From positions 39,385,249 through 39,449,248 of the forward strand of contig OZ038423.1 in the NCBI GenBank assembly GCA_964036155.1: a stretch of 64,000 bases of DNA, given 5' to 3'. The stretch comes from Diploscapter coronatus (taxonomy: Eukaryota > Nematoda > Chromadorea > Rhabditida > Rhabditidae). The first letter of the stretch is position 1; the number at the start of each line of letters is the position of its first letter. The notes under the pieces were generated by a model. That model was not told where the DNA came from, did not search any database, and was given only the letters and a program-made list of their open reading frames with translations. A program made the position numbers and the translations under genes. This document shows, in pieces, positions 11,218 through 23,171 of this stretch.

Positions 11218-12926
11218 TCACTGGAGCAAATTTCCTATTACTTGTTTCGGAAGTAAGAAATCCGACTCTTGGATTCCTGTATGGAGAACGGCATTCTGGA
11301 AGAAGTCGGTCTTCTCGACATTCTTGAGTCCGACTCCACAGCACACGAAGCAGCAGCCGAGTGTGGCGATCAGGCCGGTCAGGATGAGCATGAACAAGGC
11401 GAACAGCTGTAGGAAGAGATCGCATGCAGGATCCTTCATGAAGAAAACCCACAGCATCAGGTACAGTCCATAGAAATATCTGAATGAAAAGAAAAAATGT
11501 CAGTGAAGTTCGATTAGATTATCTTTCAACCTTCAGAAACGTTCCGACTTTGTTCGCTCTAGGACGAACATTGAGAAATAGTGTTGTTCGATATGAGAGC
11601 GCAGAAAAGCACTGCTCATTGTACTTTCATGCGAGCAGCGTTTGTTTCGCAATGCTCATCATCCTAGAGCGAAGAAACTCTGAACGCGTCTTTAATCTAG
11701 GAATATTGGCAATCAGCGCAGTTTGAGAAGTATGCAGTGGAATGAGAATTTTTATGCTGCCAACAAACCACGCTCTAGCCACTTTAAATTAACGATGCTA
11801 TGCATTATTTGCTATTACAATATCATATGTAGATTATTAAAGCTTTTGAAAGATATGACGTAGAAGAAATAGCTAGCATAAATGGAATAAACTTACTTCA
11901 TGACCAAAATGACTCCAAATATGACTCTGAGTGATACCAGAATCTTAGCGTTGGTCTTTCGGAGAGATTTGTCCCCCTAAATTTGCAAATGATACACAGT
12001 AATAAAAGTAAATAGTCACAATTAATGAAAACTTGAGTGGGTTTTTTCGGTTAATCATAATGATTCAACTTTGTATAAACTCAGAAGCTACTTATAGCTC
12101 TACACTCACTAATGGTGTTTAAAACTCCAAGATCAAATGAAGTATCATTAGTCGACTGATAAGATTCTTAAAGTTTCAGGAATGATCAGATACTTTCCCA
12201 GTTATTGTATTTTTAAAAATTGGGTAATAGCATACGAATTTCTGCCAGACAAATTTGACAATCATTGAGAGTAGGATGAGAATGCCGAAATGGTACATCC
12301 AATGTGGAAGGGCGGTCTGGTCGGGACATTCACCGATCTTCATTAATCCGACCGCGATCAGGGAAGTTGGAATAGCCAATCCGATTACGAATAGATAGGT
12401 TGCAACGACTGGAAGCAGTAAATTGAGGAGTTATCATTCAAATTAGTACACTCTGCAGAACAACATTTTGGAAATAAAGAAAATCTCGACTCACAGCTTT
12501 CGTTTAAATTGCAGCACAGGTAATCGACCGAGTAGCAGCAAGTGTAGATTTTCTCGATGTTGACGTGGGTCTCATGAAAGTGAGGAGGCACTAGGATTTT
12601 GATTTGTCAGTTAAATTTAAGCTTATGAATAATTAAATAAAATATGGTGGATGATAATATCGTAGATTATTCTCAAAATGAGGTAGGTAGATATTGGTTA
12701 AACGTGCAAAATTGAAAAATCAGTGATCTAACCACTAACTTTTTTTTCTAACCTCCTTATATAATCATAGTTGTATCATTAATTAAAAAAACCATCTATT
12801 AAAAAATTCAAATTCCTTTTCCTTGCCTTGATGTACGTGCGCTGGTGTGATTCTGGGAGCGTTCAGATCGAAATTGTTTCGGCTTTCTGTGTTCGTGTCC
12901 TCTGAATCGGAGGTTGGTTCGGTCAT
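11218..12926 (-). CDS. TMEM272-like four-helix membrane protein, copy B
   Basis: Start ATG at 12926 (MTEPTSDSEDTNTESR), in the same context AAAAGATGAC as copy C. Exons: about 12829-12926, 12496-12592, 12238-12411, 11897-11977, 11218-11480. The second exon is Cys-rich (IYTCCYSVDYLCCNL). Helices: VVATYLFVIGLAIPTSLIAV, the signature GECPDQTALPHWMYHFG, ILILLSMIVKFVWQ, ILVSLRVIFGVILVM, and the last exon YFYGLYLMLWVFF with FALFMLILTGLIATLG. The first donor appears to be GC (CATCAAG/GCAAGG). It ends LLPKQVIGNLLQ. The last helix region is closely similar to copy C (QLFALFMLILT in both). Confidence 0.7.
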
Positions 12927-12994
12927 CTTTTAAAATTATACTAATACTCTCTATTGTTCCCGAAATAAATCTTTGCAAAGAAAGAAAGGGTGCT

Positions 12995-13125
12995 GTGAGT
13001 TTAACCATCGTCTCTGCGTTTCTACGTATTATCTCCTCTTATTTTCCAGAGTATCGGTGCACCACGCTCGCAGATACGCGTTCTCTTTTTAGAGCAATTA
13101 CTCATTTTTGGACAATAAAGAGTAT
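12995..13125. repeat. Dispersed repeat shared with 39128-39253
   Basis: Shared landmarks in the same order are GTGAG-TTAACCAT, a Cys/Tyr-rich CTCTG stretch in DNA terms, GCAGATACGCG, and CAATARAGAGTA near the end. Similarity is moderate. It separates the copy B start from the exon at 13133-13267. Confidence 0.45.
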
Positions 13126-13132
13126 GTTTACC

Positions 13133-13267
13133 TTTCTTCCTTAGTTCGGGCAGCTTATACGATAGTTCTTGTATCTCTCGCATAGCTATGCTATCGTCCG
13201 AGTCGATATCTGGGTGGCGCTCTATCTTCACGTGACCAGATTTTGGACGAGCATCTTGTTCAGCCAT
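13133..13267 (-). other. Possible orphan or alternative first exon
   Basis: ATG at 13267 opens 45 codons (MAEQDARPKSGHVKIE ... YKLPELRKK) followed by a good donor GTAAAC. The peptide is acidic/basic and soluble like the N-terminal parts of the TMEM272-like copies. It could be an alternative first exon of copy B or what remains of another copy. No partner exon in the right phase could be proved. Confidence 0.45.
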
Positions 13268-14919
13268 TTCTAAATCAGTATTCTTTTTGAGACAACCAAA
13301 TTTAGTCTTAGAATAGTTTTAACGAAGGTCGGATATTTTTCTTACAGAAGACTACCCAATTATAAAATGTGAACAAAAATGGTCTTCTCAGAGAAGGATA
13401 TGACTAGAGAGGCCAAGTGTTCTTTAATAGGATAAATTTTGTATCAGTGTGATGGTCGAGATCGGTGCGAACTCAAAACTTTTTAAATCTTCAAAAACGG
13501 TCCATCCTATCAAAAGTTATGACCATTTTTGTGCGGCAATTCGTTCCTGCAGTGGCCCTCCCAAATTTTTCCGACGACAAACTCCGCCCACTTTCAACGA
13601 TGAACTGTGCCGCGGCGTTGCATTTTCCAGAGAAATATCGATCGACCTCGATTTTCTCGGAGGTTGATTGCTGAATTTTCGTAATTAACTCGAATAATTA
13701 GCGAAATTATTTGGAAAAAGAAAAGACCAGAAAAGACGATTACAAAGAGTGGAAGACAGTTATGAACAGCGAGTACACAAATAGTACGAAAATCGACATT
13801 CACAAAAAAAAAGAATTTTCGGAACCGATGTGGCTGTTTGTGGCGACCAAGTTAACAAACTGTCAATGCAGATAGACTAAATCGACTATGGAGAATCCTT
13901 TTGAAAAGTGACCTGTATCGTCGAGTTTCGACGTCGCTCATGCCTTCAGAAGGCCTTTTTCGAAAAACCAAAAACCAATGACGCCACCATTTCGGGCGTA
14001 TTTTATTGCCCTAATTAGTGTTTTGGTTTCATGAAATTATCAACTAATTAGCGGGATAATTAACGAGAATTGAAACGGCGGAAAAATTAATGCATTCTTT
14101 CTCTCCCTCAAAAAGGGGAGACTTGGCCTCTCTTGATGTGACCCTTTTGGCGGTTAGTTGTTAGTACAAGGTTGGTAAGTAAGCGGGTTCGACTTAACAA
14201 TGAACAATTATTGAATCACGAATTTATTTGGAGTGTTCAATCGACACAGGTAATCGCTGTGTCAAACACAAAGAAGGAGAGGAGAAAACGGGCACGAGAG
14301 GGAAACTAGAGAAAAATAGAAAGGGCGCCCAGAGAAAGTTAAGAAAAGAATCGAAGGAAGAAATGCGTTGCCATTTTGGCACGAAATACATAAGATCAAG
14401 GATGACAAGCTTTCGATAAAGATAGTCTGAAAACAGAAATTCAGATAAAGATGAAATGTATTAAAGTGATCAGTGAAAATGCTCTAGAATGCACTATATG
14501 CTAACATAGACAACATTTCCGACTGCGCTACATTTTTAGGTTTTACCATAAAGTTTACTGAAACTCGTTATTTTCGAAACGAAAAAAATGACGAAGAGAA
14601 GAGTTTTGAAGGAAGATGTTTTCAAATGGATCAGAGAAAAATCGATAACGTTTTATCCTCTGTTAATTTGTCAGGATACTGATCCAAGAGAGCTAAAGTT
14701 TGTTTCGCTGACTATCGCTCTGGGTACCCATCTCTGATATGATTCTTATGAAATACTTTTTTTTTATAGAAACGCCTTATATTTGAAGCTATCTCTTCGT
14801 TAAATTGATCATCTATTCATCGTTCGACTTTATCGATAGAAAGAGTTTGGAAAACTTGATTGATATGTTAATTATGTTTATATTATTGCATTTTTTCACA
14901 AAATTTCAAAATAATCGGC

Positions 14920-15069
14920 TATTCGGAAACCGCACGACATCAAGACCTCAAGGCATGCGAAATAGTGTATGGTTAACGTAGGATATAGGACTGTAGCATT
15001 TCTTTTCTCCCACACTATTTCGCATGTCTTGAGGTCTTGAATGTCGTGCGTTTACAAGTTGCCAAATAA
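14920..15069. repeat. CGAAATAGTG hairpin, copy with GCACGACAT stem
   Basis: Left stem GAAACCGCACGACATCAAG, then ACCTCAAGGCATGCGAAATA; right stem TATTTCGCATGTCTTGAGGT then CTTGAATGTCGTGCG. Stem of about 45 pairs with a few mismatches, loop about 45 bases. Ends resemble ATTTGGCAACTTG outside the stem. Confidence 0.85.
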
Positions 15070-15587
15070 TCGACAGATATTAAAATTTTGAACACTTTCC
15101 GAATACGGACACTGGATCAGTGTCTCAGTTGGACACCAGTGTCCAGTGTCTGTGTTTGACGCTTTAAGCCTGATAATCGATATTCCCTTGAATTTCGAAT
15201 TGATGATTGTAACATTACGTTAGTGCATTGCACAAAAATTATTGACAACTATTTGCTGATACTTCGAATTTTTATTCATACAAATACATGTCGTAATAAT
15301 CTATGATATAGTGAAATAGGTAGGCAGTAGATTTGCTAGATGAAAGCACACATTGGAAATCTTAGAATAAAAATTGTCAAATTGCTAAAATATGTAATTT
15401 TACATACAGAAGGATATTTAAAATCATCCAAATGTTGCAGGAAAGAATAAAAAATATTCTTGGAGCGCAAAGAAAAATGTAAAATAGCTATAATAAAAGT
15501 AACAAAAATAAAATCGAGACTGAATTTTGTAAATTTTAAGATATACTGATAAATGATTAAATTAGGAATAGAAATATGAAAAAACGA

Positions 15588-15711
15588 CAGCCTGGAAACG
15601 GCATGACACGCATGACCTCATGACATGTAAAATAGTTTAGGGAAAGAGTCTACTACCCAAAACCCACCCTATTTCGCATGTCATGAGGTCATGCGGTTTC
15701 CAGATAGCCTG
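15588..15711. repeat. CGAAATAGTG hairpin, copy with CATGACCTCATGA stem
   Basis: Left CTGGAAACGGCATGAC ... ATGACCTCATGACATG; right CATGTCATGAGGTCATGCGG then TTTCCAG. The outer stem sequence is unrelated to that of the copy at 14920-15069 although the inner CTATTTCGCATG is the same. Lies about 140 bases past the copy C stop. Confidence 0.85.
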
Positions 15712-15852
15712 ATTTTAGCAGAAATTCTTGGTTTAAGTAATACACACGGGGGATCTGGCTTAAGTGCTGCCCAGATCAGCCTACGAAAGTATCTTTTCTT
15801 TTCATGTTCAAAGTTTTCAAGTTCGACTAGGCAACTTCTTGAATTCGATGTC

Positions 15853-18435
15853 TTAAAGTTTGGCGGAGTTGATATAGGGGTCATGGAAGAAATTGGTAAG
15901 CTCGGCGATGGCGAACCAAGTGCCACAGCATTTGAGGCTGAGGCCGACAACTCCAACAATAGTTGTGAGAATGAGCATGAATAAGGCGAACAGCTGCAGG
16001 TAGTAGTTGCAGACCGCGTTCTCAATCGACCACACGTAAAATACCAGCCAGATGCCAATCAAGTGCCTGAATTATGCGTTCTGGCTAACAAATTAACCGT
16101 TTTGAGGACGATTTAAATTTGGCGCTATTTCGCGATCAAGCGGAATAGGCTATACAGTCGTGTTAAGGAAAACCCTTCGAAAAATACTGTAAATGGTACA
16201 GTATATGTATTGCACAGATGTTCATTCGCGTTTATTCTCATTTATTTTCAATGTTTCAACGATAACACTTCTAATTTTTTTCGGTTTTCCTATTACAAAA
16301 AATCTTAAGCCATAGGGGATGCTTTTGCGAAAAGGATTTCAAGAAAAATTCAGGAAAATTCCAAGTTTGGTCATTCGAAATTTGAAAATCAATCGCTCGT
16401 TTCATTGCATTGGTATAAAAGATAGTAAGGAAATTCTCTCGAGTTTCACACTATTTTGTCAGATCGTGACGTCGCAATATCGACATTATCTAAATTGTCA
16501 TTAGAATCTACAGCTATTTTATTGGAATAAGTAATAAATTGTTGTTTTTGATGCGGATTTTTTCAGCTCAAAATTTTTGCAGAACGAACCATCCAATGTT
16601 CTCATACATATTTTAAAGAACATGTGTTGGGGTGGCGGTGACAATTTTCAATGATAATGTCAAACTTACATAAGAATCAGGACAATCCAAAGAACTAATC
16701 TGATAAGTCTCCAAAGAAATAAAAGATCTGCTCCCTCTCGTCCCGCCTCCTCATTCTGAAAGCAATAAATATTAGTGTTTCATATATTATGAAGTGGGTT
16801 TTATTAATCTGAAAAAGCATACTTTAACTCGAAAAAAATTTTAATTTAACTTTAGATTTACTTCAACTTCACTAGTAAAAAACTATAAATTAGTTAATAG
16901 GTAATTTGAAGCTGAAGTTTGCAAAATCCATATCTTTAAAACGAAATCTTTTGTGTTGGGTTGTTTCATAAGGCTCTTCCCGCCTTATAGGAAAACGTCT
17001 ATTTTTATTCCTTATTATGAGTCATTAGCCAACGAATTGATAGGACATTATTGTATAGGAACCAACAAGTAATTTTCAAGCGGAAATTGAAAACTTTCGA
17101 TCTATCACAAGTCAATTTTCAGAAAATTTCAAAAGTCAAAAGTGGTAAATAACTTGTTCGACATCCCAATATAAAATGACTTACCAAATAAATCTGAACA
17201 GCTTTGGCAAGGCACACGATGAGAATGAGAATGCCGTAGTAGAGCATCCATTCGGGAAGGCCGGATTGGGCTGGGCATTCGTGGATGTAGCAATAGCCTA
17301 CCACGATAAGACTGACTGGGATGATCAAAGCCACGAGGGCAGCTCCAAAGCCGATGGCTGAAAATTATATTGAACCAGTCCTAGGGAGGACGATCGTCAG
17401 AGAACCTTTGCGACCTACCTTCTACAATATTTTCTATACAATTTTCTACCTCTAACCTAAAATTTGTTTCTTTAACTTTCGCTCCGTGTGCTCAGTCATA
17501 ACGAAAATTTCGTTCGTGTATTTTTTCGCTTGACGAAAGTGCTCCTAAGGCTTGTATTGAATGAGGACGCTAATGAAAAGTTTGTACTAGCAAATTTATA
17601 AATTGAAAAAATGAATGCACAAATAGGAATATGCTAAGTTTATTACGTAATTTGTTATCTGTCGAAAAATGATCATCGAATAAATCATTCAAATATACTC
17701 TCGACTTCGCTGCAAAAGCAGGGAAAGTTATGTAAACCGATTTTCATCCCATATTTTGTTATCTACTATTAGGTTTTTGATACTATTCTTAAGAAGATAG
17801 GCAAACTTACTTCCCTGACAAAATTTCTTGTCGTACGTAATGAAGCGAGCCATCAATTCATGCGCGGGATCAAGCTTGCTATAGTCGGGAGCCTCGTTTT
17901 CATCTAAATTTTGTATTCGAAATAAAATAGCGCTGATTATTATGAGAATTCAACAAGATTAGATAGGTGCTTCGCGATCTGAGTATTTCGTAACTTGGAA
18001 ATGCATGTAAGTCAAGAGATCTTTTCTATGCACTACTTGGCATAGTCACGAAATTTTTAGATTACAAAGTATCCAAGCTGCTCGGAATTTATTTTAGACG
18101 AATGCCTGACTTTATGAGGATTCTTCAAAATTCAATCCTTTCATAAAGCAAGCATCTTTTTTATAAACACTGAAATTAAAAAAAAAATCAAAATTAATGG
18201 AGCACTATAGTTAGAATTTTTTGATATATATCTAAGAATATAATTGTGAAGAATATGACAATTTTCTCCCAGATACTTCCAATTTACAAATAAAAATGCA
18301 CTTACCTGGCTTTGTCTTCTCCACAATAGGCACCTGAATTGGTATGACCATGGGGCCTTTCGGGTCTGTATTCCTCACGAACATAGTCCGCGTTTTCACT
18401 GGTTCGGTGGCAGCTGGTTTCTCTGGTTCAGTCAT
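15853..18435 (-). CDS. TMEM272-like four-helix membrane protein, copy C
   Basis: Start ATG at 18435 (MTEPEKPAATEPVKTR). Exons: about 18306-18435, 17816-17906, 17184-17358, 16672-16755, 15853-16067. The soluble N-terminal half includes DENEAPDYSKLDPAHELMAR. Helix 1 FGAALVALIIPVSLIVVGY is followed by the signature HECPAQSGLPEWMLYYG and helix 2 ILILIVCLAKAVQI; helix 3 is LIRLVLWIVLILM; the last exon holds LIGIWLVFYVWSIENAV and LQLFALFMLILTTIVGVVG. It ends YINSAKL. A longer CCTAGGGAG element (17380-17550) sits in an intron just before exon 3. Function unknown; the family is known only as multipass membrane proteins. Confidence 0.75.
17380..17550. mobile_element. MITE, CCTAGGGAG family, longest copy
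   Basis: Begins CCTAGGGAGGACGATCGTCA and ends TTGACGAAAGTGCTCCTAAGG, about 171 bases. Copies at 8589-8670 and 60056-60138 have the same ends, opposite orientation and a shorter middle. Confidence 0.85.
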
Positions 18436-20779
18436 CTTTTACCTAAATAATTTCCCTTCTAAAATAACCAAAGCGATGAATGCCTAGCGCAAACATGTGT
18501 TCTATGCAAGAACAAGTATCTCACGAATAAGATTAGAACATCATTGAATTTCGAGTTTAGATTAGAAAATTTTGAGAATGTGTTTCACTTTCTTCTAGCA
18601 GATGAAAAATCAATCAAAACTTTTAAAATGAAGTAGTCTAATTATTTTGAAAATATATTTACAAACAATGAGGGAATTGTGATATTCAAACAAATCGATT
18701 TGGAAGATTCTAAAATTGAAAGACTCCTGCAGCGGATTTTCCTCGAGTGAGCCATCAAACAGTTGGCAGATTTTGTCGCTCCATTCCTCGTTTTTTTCCA
18801 AACACAGATTCGAGCAACTCGAGTTTGTCTCGCTGAATAATGCCCCGTGAGTTCTCAACTCTTCAATTGTTCATCATGAAATGTGAGTTGTTTTTTTATG
18901 GCAGGACTTTACACTCGTAGCTACCTCTTGGCTGCCTGATTGAAGGATCATCAATTAGGCCGCGTTCCCACTCTGCCAACGAGCATGCAGGCGCTTGCAA
19001 AGTTGAGAAAATAACGTAAAGTAACATGCAGAAATACTTTTTATCACAACATTTTGTTTTTTTTTCCTATTTATCCTAAAGTTATTTTTTATAATTCAAA
19101 TTTCCTGCATTTCGAATTTGGTAAAATTCATATTGTATGTAAGAAATATGAATTTTACGGGTATAGATATAATCTTATCAGTGCAGAAAAATTTCACTGC
19201 ACTGCCAACATCGTTGGAAATCAACTCTTCCTCTCTTATCTCCTCGAAAATTGACTGACCCAGTGATGCTAAATTCGTTTCAGTGAATGCTGTTGTCCTT
19301 GAGAGTGAATGTCAGTAAAAACCAAGTTTCAAGGAAGAGGTGTGGACCAGGGGTCTTCATATTTGGTTGATTTTCGCATATCTAGTACAGCTTTTCACGC
19401 TGATCATCATGATGTAGTCGGTTTTTCATAAAAATGATCGTATGTAGGATTACGGTAGCTTAAAGTTTTAACAGATCCGACCTCGGGAAAAATTCATAAC
19501 TTTCTTATTTCTTCCCAAAAGGAGCTAAATGAAAAAGGAATAACTAACTGGCAGGACACAGTACAACGACTTTCAGTTAATGAAGAGCAGATAGCGTACT
19601 TTCCGAGTCTATTTGAAATTTAGATTCGTGCTTTTCAAGGTTCACTTATCTCTCTGACCTAGAATAAATTCGGATAGAAAAGTTGCACATTTCCGAATTA
19701 TGAAACAAAAATAAAAGCAAGAACAATGATAATCGTGTTATTCATCACCGGGCAAAAAATTGAAATGAAAAATCTCCTGAGGTGATTTGGCTCGTCTGAG
19801 TCTGAACAACAGTTAATAGCATTTAGAATTTTGTTGCCTTTCTTCAAACCCTCCTGATTCGAAAGATCTCGAGTTTGTTTCATTGAGTGCTGTCCCCGAT
19901 ATGTTCACTATTTTCAGTTGTTCCTACCGAAGGGTGAGTTATTTTTTCAAACCCCGTTTTACACTCGGCGAAATCATCCTTTGTGTTGAAGTGTTCATTA
20001 ATTCTTCCCATTTGATTTTACTCCATGAAACGATTGCAAAACAACCGATTTGAAGAAAACAGGACACATTTATTCATTTTGCATCTTTAAAATTAATTTA
20101 TTTTTATTCAATGTATCGATGTTACAAATTTCGGGAAAATGAATAAAGATCAATGACCGACCATAAATTCCTGTTTCTAAACTGGAATTTTGATGATTTT
20201 TGAAGGGCTCTGGTTCCGACATCAGACAAATCAGATTTCTGGTTCCAATACTGATTCCGGTTTGACAAAAAATTGAACTCCAGGTTCCGGATTTTTTCAA
20301 GTCATTTCTGTCCGGTCTTTGATAAAAAATAACAGGAGCAAATCATGACTTTATTGGCAAGAAACAGCATAAAAAATGAAATAATAGAAAAAAAAATTTG
20401 AGCACCGTTAAATTAGGCCTTTGATTTATCGCAACATCGTGTAAAAGTGAAAATCGGTAAATAAACGTAATACCATAATAGAGAATAGATATCCTATTTG
20501 TCTTTATGGACAACTTGGAAAGTTGTTGCAATATTTGCATCGTTGCATACGAAATAGCAAAGGAAGAGAATATTTCCCTAACAAATCCTATATTATTTCG
20601 CATGCAACGATACTACGATGCAACTACTTTGCAAATTGCCCTTCATGTTCTAAAAATACTGGCCCCTAAATTCAAAGTCACGATGAATAAAAACTCATGA
20701 AATTACAAACCTTCACTGATAATTACTCTTGAGTTTAGTTGCAAATGAAACGAATCATTTGTATTGTCTAATCTTGGAT
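18436..20779. other. Intergenic with two duplicated upstream blocks and a hairpin
   Basis: The block at about 18770-18970, upstream of copy C, and a second at about 19850-20015 both hold CTCGAGTTTGTYTC, GTGAGTT followed by a T run, and TTTACACTCG. The second has no gene downstream of it before 18970, so it looks like the promoter of a deleted copy. The hairpin at 20508-20642 lies at the far end. No coding exon is supported. Confidence 0.5.
20508..20642. repeat. CGAAATAGTG hairpin, degenerate copy with GCATCGTTGCAT stem
   Basis: Left stem GTTGCAATATTTGCATCGTT then GCATACGAAATAG; right stem TTATTTCGCATGCAACGATA then CTACGATGCAACTAC. Imperfect pairing. Lies just past the 3' end of copy D. Confidence 0.65.
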
Positions 20780-22693
20780 CTACACTTCGTTGTACTTTTT
20801 ATTATACTTCTTGACTTTAGTCCAAAGCTGTGAAATACAATAAGCTCCAATTGCAGAACTCGCGAACACTAGGAGGTTAAATATGCGCTCTAAAATAATG
20901 ATTAAGTAATAATAAACTATGAAGATCGATAGGTTAAAATTAATTCTCAAGTAAGTAGTAGCCAGAATAACGTGTTATCAAAAATTCAGATTTTGGAATG
21001 AAACCGGTTTAAAATGCCGAGGTCTATTTTTAACTAGAAATTTTGGCAATTATGTGCAACATTTTTAATCGATTTTGCCCGTAATGCAATCTTGCAAGTC
21101 AATATCATTGCTCTGATCCATGTTCTATGGGAATCATGCTAGCTCTGAGAAAGAAAAAAAGCTGATTCCAAGGTTGATTGAAGATTCATTATTACGTGCA
21201 AACTGTGTTATTGTTACTTCGCATGGTTGTTCCCGAGCCTTGATCACCAAAATCTTCGCATTTGTAATCTGATACGTAGTAAATAGTCAACAGAATTAAA
21301 CCAATTATAAACCTGTAATTACCTTTCTAATTTCATTAATAAACGTCCTATTTACAATGCTACTTACTACAGACTATTCTTTATTTTACTAATTTTAAAT
21401 AATCTTAAATTATCCTACCATATCGAAAATATCGCTAAGATGATCATAATGACGCAGTCAAAGGTTTCATCCGATTTTATTACCTTCTTGCCCTTAAATT
21501 ATGATATTCAAAAAATAAAGGTAAAAATTCGGAAATGATAAAATTTTGCACACAACTAGATTTAGAAATAAGTGTATTTGTTCTACCTTCCTTACAAGGG
21601 AAATTTCAGAAGTATGTTCACATCTGATTTGGCTACTTTTTCACCAAATCAGAAGCGGACACCTCGAAAAGTTTCCTTGTTAGCCAAATCTACTTTCCGA
21701 CTATTCAATAGTTTCTAAGTAGGGTTATTACAGGTTGGTGTATCGAAAAGTTTAGCTATTTCCGAACTGCCAAAGAATGCACCTATTATACATTGGTGTA
21801 CAAATGTTTGGAACTATGCATAAATTTGGAATGATATTTTCTGGATTTTTCTTGAAAACCCCGAACACCATTGCGAATCACTGATACTCGCTACTTCTTT
21901 TAATTCTCAAAAGAATCAGTTAAGGTAGGGACCACCAAGCCCCGCCCCTTTCACTTGATTCAATATTGCCCATAGTTGATAACCCTTTCGATTATCACCG
22001 TTTTTTGCTTTATTTTCATTTTTAATAGTTGATCGGTACCTACTACACAATTCGATACCGCTCTTTCACGTGGTGATATCGATTTATTGATTGGGTGCGA
22101 AAAAGTCCTCAAATGCGCGTCAAATTATGACAATGCTAATATTTCGACTTATGAAAGAGGCACATAAATTTTTTATCAGTAACGTATTTTTTCGCGGTTT
22201 TTTTTCGATGGGGATGGTTAGAGGGGCACCTCAGCTCCTGAAAATGTAGGAAACATAGTGCCAGAGTCAGTTTGGCAAAAGGGCTGGCGGTCCCTAAGTT
22301 GAGGTGTAAATTTGAAATTATTTGAAAATTTCATCATTATTCCAAGCATTTTGACTATTAATTATGTAAACTTACAAGAGGTTCCTTAGCGAGTCTAACG
22401 AAAACCGCTACAAGCACCAAAATTCCGTTAACAATTAGCCAAATCGGGAGGTACAATGCATTATTTGCGCAATTACTATTCAAACCAATTACTCCGAATA
22501 CGATGAACCCAACTGGAACTGCTAAGAACACTAAAAGTAATTTCAAGTATATAATCGTTGATTCAGAAAGAAACTTACTAACTATTACTAAAGCGGCTAG
22601 AAGGAATGTGAGAATTTTGATTCCTTTGGAAACCCGCCCACGAATGGGACTGGCATGTCTTGGTGTGTCAGATTGGATTTCCAACGGATCCAT
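20780..22693 (-). CDS. TMEM272-like four-helix membrane protein, copy D
   Basis: First usable ATG at 22693 (MDPLEIQSDTPRHASP). Exons: about 22576-22702, 22374-22530, 21418-21505, 21220-21312 and 20780-20890. Helix 1 FLLAALVIV joins VFLAVPVGFIVFGVIGL; the signature is weaker (NSNCANNALYLPIWLIVNG), then ILVLVAVFVRLA; helix 3 CVIMIILAIFSIW joins FIIGLILLTIYYV; helix 4 LLVFASSAIGAYCI. It ends KVKKYNKKYNEV. An upstream exon at about 22916-22972 is in phase but has ATA where copy E has its ATG, so translation probably begins in exon 2. A 390-base inverted-repeat element occupies one intron. Confidence 0.68.
21917..22304. mobile_element. MITE-like element, GGGACCRCCA ends, in an intron of copy D
   Basis: Left end GTTAAGGTAGGGACCACCAA, right end the complement with changes (GGCTGGCGGTCCCTAAGTTG). 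About 390 bases, no coding capacity. A related GCGGTCCCTAACCG occurs at about 38537-38550. Confidence 0.6.
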
Positions 22694-22915
22694 TCCAATA
22701 TCTAAGATTTAATAATCACTTTCATTTAAAACCTTTCATGTCTTATAGAAATTTAAAGGCAACCTGAAAATTTCGTAATTTAACTAACGAAATAGCATTG
22801 GAAAAGATTTCCCCTTATACCGTCTTCTATACCTTTTAACTATGATTACGAAGCTATGCGCTACGGCGTTACGAAATTACCAGATTGCCAAATTGAAATA
22901 ATGGAAAAATCTTAC

Positions 22916-22972
22916 CACCTCGCTGGCCTACTTCAATATTAGTCAGCTCACACCCAGATATTTTGAAGATCC
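22916..22972 (-). pseudogene. First exon of copy D with lost start codon
   Basis: After TTATTTTCAG (acceptor at 22972-22974) the exon reads ATATCTGGGTGTGAG... and ends CCAGCGAGGTG/GTAAG. Copy E has ATGTCTGGATAC... ending GTCAGCGAG/GTACC after the same kind of acceptor. The start codon is ATA (22959-22961) here. The frame stays open and splices in phase to exon 2. It may now be 5' untranslated. Confidence 0.6.
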
Positions 22973-23045
22973 TGAAAATAACCATAAAAATCACGAAATA
23001 ACTTTCAAAATGCCGAAATAATCGCTGAAAAACTGAAGGTTATCT

Positions 23046-23095
23046 GAAAAGAAGGGACACAAACAAAGTCGAAATCGAAATTGGTGACAGAAGAA
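23046..23095 (-). promoter_or_regulatory. Upstream block shared by copies D and E (D side)
   Basis: AAGAAGGGACACAAACAAA followed by TCGAAATCGAAATTGGT is nearly identical to 25577-25617 upstream of copy E, while the flanks differ. Conservation of non-coding DNA upstream of two paralogues suggests a shared regulatory segment or recent duplication. Confidence 0.55.
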
Positions 23096-23171
23096 TGAAG
23101 AAACGCCCCTTTCTAGTCATCTGGGACGAACACATGCCGTAAAAACGATGAGTTCTGTTTTGATGATCAGC

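Larger units (their letters stand above)
13268..15852. other. Intergenic with two hairpins
   Basis: No gene is supported. Contains the hairpins at 14920-15069 and 15588-15711. AGAGAGGCCAAGT at about 13410 recurs inverted at about 14125 and could be the ends of a decayed 740-base element. A 14-base repeat GTGTC/GACAC cluster lies near 15110-15160. Confidence 0.4.

Noticed and set aside
13395..14145. Possible 750-base transposon with AGAGAGGCCAAGT ends
   Set aside because: Only 13 bases are inverted and the flanks show no target duplication.
14228..14419. Lys/Glu/Arg-rich open frame
   Set aside because: Low-complexity, purine-rich DNA with no neighbouring exons.
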